Shown here piece after piece: positions 61,585 to 64,000 of a stretch of 64,000 nt of DNA (position 1 is the first letter of the stretch; every line of letters begins with the position of its first letter). The position numbers and the translations under genes are program-made. The stretch spans positions 1,376,457 through 1,440,456 of the forward strand of contig VXBM01000016.1 of NCBI GenBank assembly GCA_013400155.1. The letters run 5' to 3'. Source of the stretch: Helopsaltes ochotensis (lineage: Eukaryota; Chordata; Aves; Passeriformes; Locustellidae). The notes below the pieces were generated by a model. That model had not been told where the DNA came from. It made no database searches and worked only from the letters and a program-made list of their open reading frames with translations.

Positions 61585-64000
61585 TGGCTCAGGCTCATCT
61601 GTAGCTAAATCAAACCTTTGAATCTTTATTTATAAAAGCAGCCAAATTCTGCAATGTTTGCTCAGTATTTAATCGGCCCTTGTGTAGGATAAACCCCTCT
61701 GAAAGCATGCTTGAGTGCAGATAGAGGAAAAAGTGAGTAAGATGCTTGGGATGTGACCTGCTAAAAGAAAGCCAGTGAAAAGCCTACTGAATTCAACAGA
61801 GGTGGATTCTTCAGTTGTCACTGTGTGTGGACATAAATCTCTTTAAACATGCAGGATCTTAGAGCACAAGGCTGAATGACAGGGTTTGAATTTCCAGAGA
61901 AGTTTTAGCTTAGGTGAAACAATGTCTGTTTGGGTGAAAAAGGGAAGTAGATATACTATGTTACGCTAGTCAGATTCTACACTGTATTTCAGATTTTACA
62001 GTCAATAAGTGCTTCATCATTTGCTGTGGTGAAAATTAAAGTATATTTTAACTTTCAGTTCCAGCAGCTGTCTGTCTGCCTGTATTGGTTTTAAAGAAAA
62101 TCCTTTTGACTTCTGCTGTAAATCAGTCCCATATGCCCTGGTTCCCAGTAGGAAGTATGCAAAATATTTTGTGACATTTAATTACTCCAAAAAAAGGTAA
62201 CGGGAAAGCATCATTACATCGATTTGTTTTTCATCACAGAGGTATTTGGCACCATGCCCTAATTAAGGCTGCAGCAATAACTCTATTATAAGCCATGCTT
62301 TGCCTCCCCCGGGAATTTTTTAATAGGAGTTACCTATTATTCTGTCATTTTTGTTTGTTAGTAAAGAAAAAATATGTTAGGATAAAAACCTGCCATGTAG
62401 AAAGCCACCAAAACTAAGATTCTTCAGATCCAGAAAAGCATATTTTTCCTCTATTTCTTCCTGTCAAAATGGAGAATTACCAAATACTTCCTTGACCACT
62501 GTCTTCCTATGAGGGAAGTTCACATGAGGGGAAGTTTAATCAGTTGCTCGGATGCATTTTGTCAAATTGTGATGATAACAACTGGGTGGTTCTTGTCAGA
62601 GACGAAGGCTTCTGCCCCATGGGTGGGACAGCTGGTGACTCTTGATGACCTCCTCTTACAGATCATCAAAGGAAAGAAAAAGAAGCCTTTGCAGAATCTG
62701 AAGATATTGGAATACATTCTGCAATTTTCTGGACTTTATGCTGCCTCTTGTAAGTGTTACAATATTATTTCCAGTCTCTGGAAAACAAAACTGTACGAAA
62801 GACAGTGACTGTGAGATTTCTGTTATCTTGGAGCAAAAATGGCGTTTATGCTTTCCATCCTATTAAGGTATTTTAGAAAATGAAACACAGAAAAAGCAAG
62901 ATCTTGCTCAGAGTTAGTGTGAGGGCCATCTATTCTTGTACTTCAAGAACATGGTTTAGAAATGGGATCTCTTACTGCCTCTGCCCAGGCAGCATTCTCA
63001 TCTTCCAGAATGATACACTGGTGAGATGAAGTCCTAGAGCTAGGTTTTCCTCATAGGAGTACAGAAAATACTGCAGGTTTATGGACAGTGTTTCATCAGA
63101 AATCCTCATAAAATGGAAGCAGTTTTCTCTTTAAAAAAGAAAACAAACAAACAAAAGATTGTGAGTCCCATTGGTTTTTTACTCTTAATCTTCGTCTAGA
63201 GCCTATGATTAGATATTGTGCCTTCCTCCAGCCTCACAGTTTTATGTGAGGCACCACACTGCTAGAGGTGCCTTGGTATTCCTGTCTGAATTACCTAAAA
63301 GCTGATTGGGATATGCCTGGGTCACTTTCAGCATTGACACAGCCATGAGTATATTCTGAAAGCATGTAATCCAGTCCCTTCTGCCAGGTACTGCTCTTGT
63401 CTATGCACTTCCCACAGAAAGTGAAGTGTGGGAAGAATCACCTGTCCATACTCCCTAGGGGAAGAAATGCCTTCCCCATGATTTATGGGCACTATCCAGT
63501 CCAGGTGTGAGTGCTCCAGGGATCAGGCACAAAGGACAGGACAAGGCTTTCAACATACAAGGAGAAAGTGCACTTATTCCCAAACCCATGTTTATTAGAG
63601 GAGGTATCTTCCACCCTACACAGTCAATAAACCTCTGGTTTCTTTTATCCACTGCTGCCATCCAGGTGAGGTGAGGATAGCCTTCCAGTTCTCAGCATTC
63701 TGGGTTGTTTCATCAATAGATGCTCTCAGGAGACCAGAAACCTCATTTAGCACCTTAAAATTTTGTAGACAACTAAGTTTTTCCTTGCTGAGGGCTGAAT
63801 GAGCCTTCCAAATACATCTGGGTGGATAAATATTGATTTCCACCTTAGTTTTATGCCCATAAAGCTGGAATTGAGGATAAAGGCCCTTCTCAGGGGGGCA
63901 GGTTCTCTGTTACAGAAAAAGCTGAAAAAAATCAGACCCATTATGGGAAAACAGCCATGAGCAATTTTCCTTCTGTATGCAGCAGTTAAATGCTAAGTGT
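61584..64000. other. Unique non-coding DNA; candidate conserved-looking stretch
   Basis: An AT-rich stretch at about 62,160-62,345 carries TTTAATTAC, an NFI-like TTGGC-N5-GCC (62,246-62,258) and CCTAATTAAGG (62,258-62,268), a mix often found in conserved non-coding elements. No gene or repeat family recognised to the end of the window. Confidence 0.4.

Overview
This window looks like non-coding nuclear DNA from a bird. The evidence is one ~0.8 kb 3'-end fragment of a CR1 LINE with its octamer tail (about 18,420-19,227), a short second CR1 tail, and a decayed LTR of a type I recognise from avian ERVL-like elements (about 21,240-21,935, minus strand). There are no SINEs, no young L1-type LINEs, and interspersed repeats are sparse. 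CR1 also occurs in turtles and crocodilians, so 'bird' rests mainly on the LTR and the low repeat load. I cannot resolve the order or species.

I found no protein-coding gene I can name. The open reading frames are short, mostly overlap in several frames, show no recognisable domain, and have no convincing chain of splice sites. The longest (260 codons, 43,002-43,784, minus strand) lies in a GC-rich, CpG-rich patch where stop codons are rare in all frames. The window is best read as an intergenic region or part of a long intron.

Layout. 1-10 kb: unique AT-leaning sequence with one very good CTCF-like motif (2,786-2,800). 10-17 kb: an RFX/X-box palindrome (10,518-10,531), a CR1 tail, a 65-bp perfect foldback (11,996-12,060), two overlapping perfect hairpins (13,694-13,730), a second CTCF-like motif (14,584-14,599), a G-run, and a direct-repeat/palindrome cluster (16,404-16,459). 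18-22 kb: the CR1 fragment and the antisense LTR, followed by a paired-homeodomain palindrome. 22-43 kb: mostly featureless unique DNA with AT and CA microsatellites. 43-49.4 kb: two CpG-island-like patches (about 43,140-43,780 and 48,890-49,400), the best candidates for a promoter or first exon. 49-64 kb: unique DNA with several AT-rich homeodomain-motif stretches, a bulged hairpin (58,408-58,445) and a T43 homopolymer (61,541-61,583).

No new multi-gene system is visible. The most unusual signals are the foldback at 12.0 kb, which looks like a short template-switch event, and the two isolated CpG islands. All motif calls are by eye and need conservation or chromatin data to confirm.
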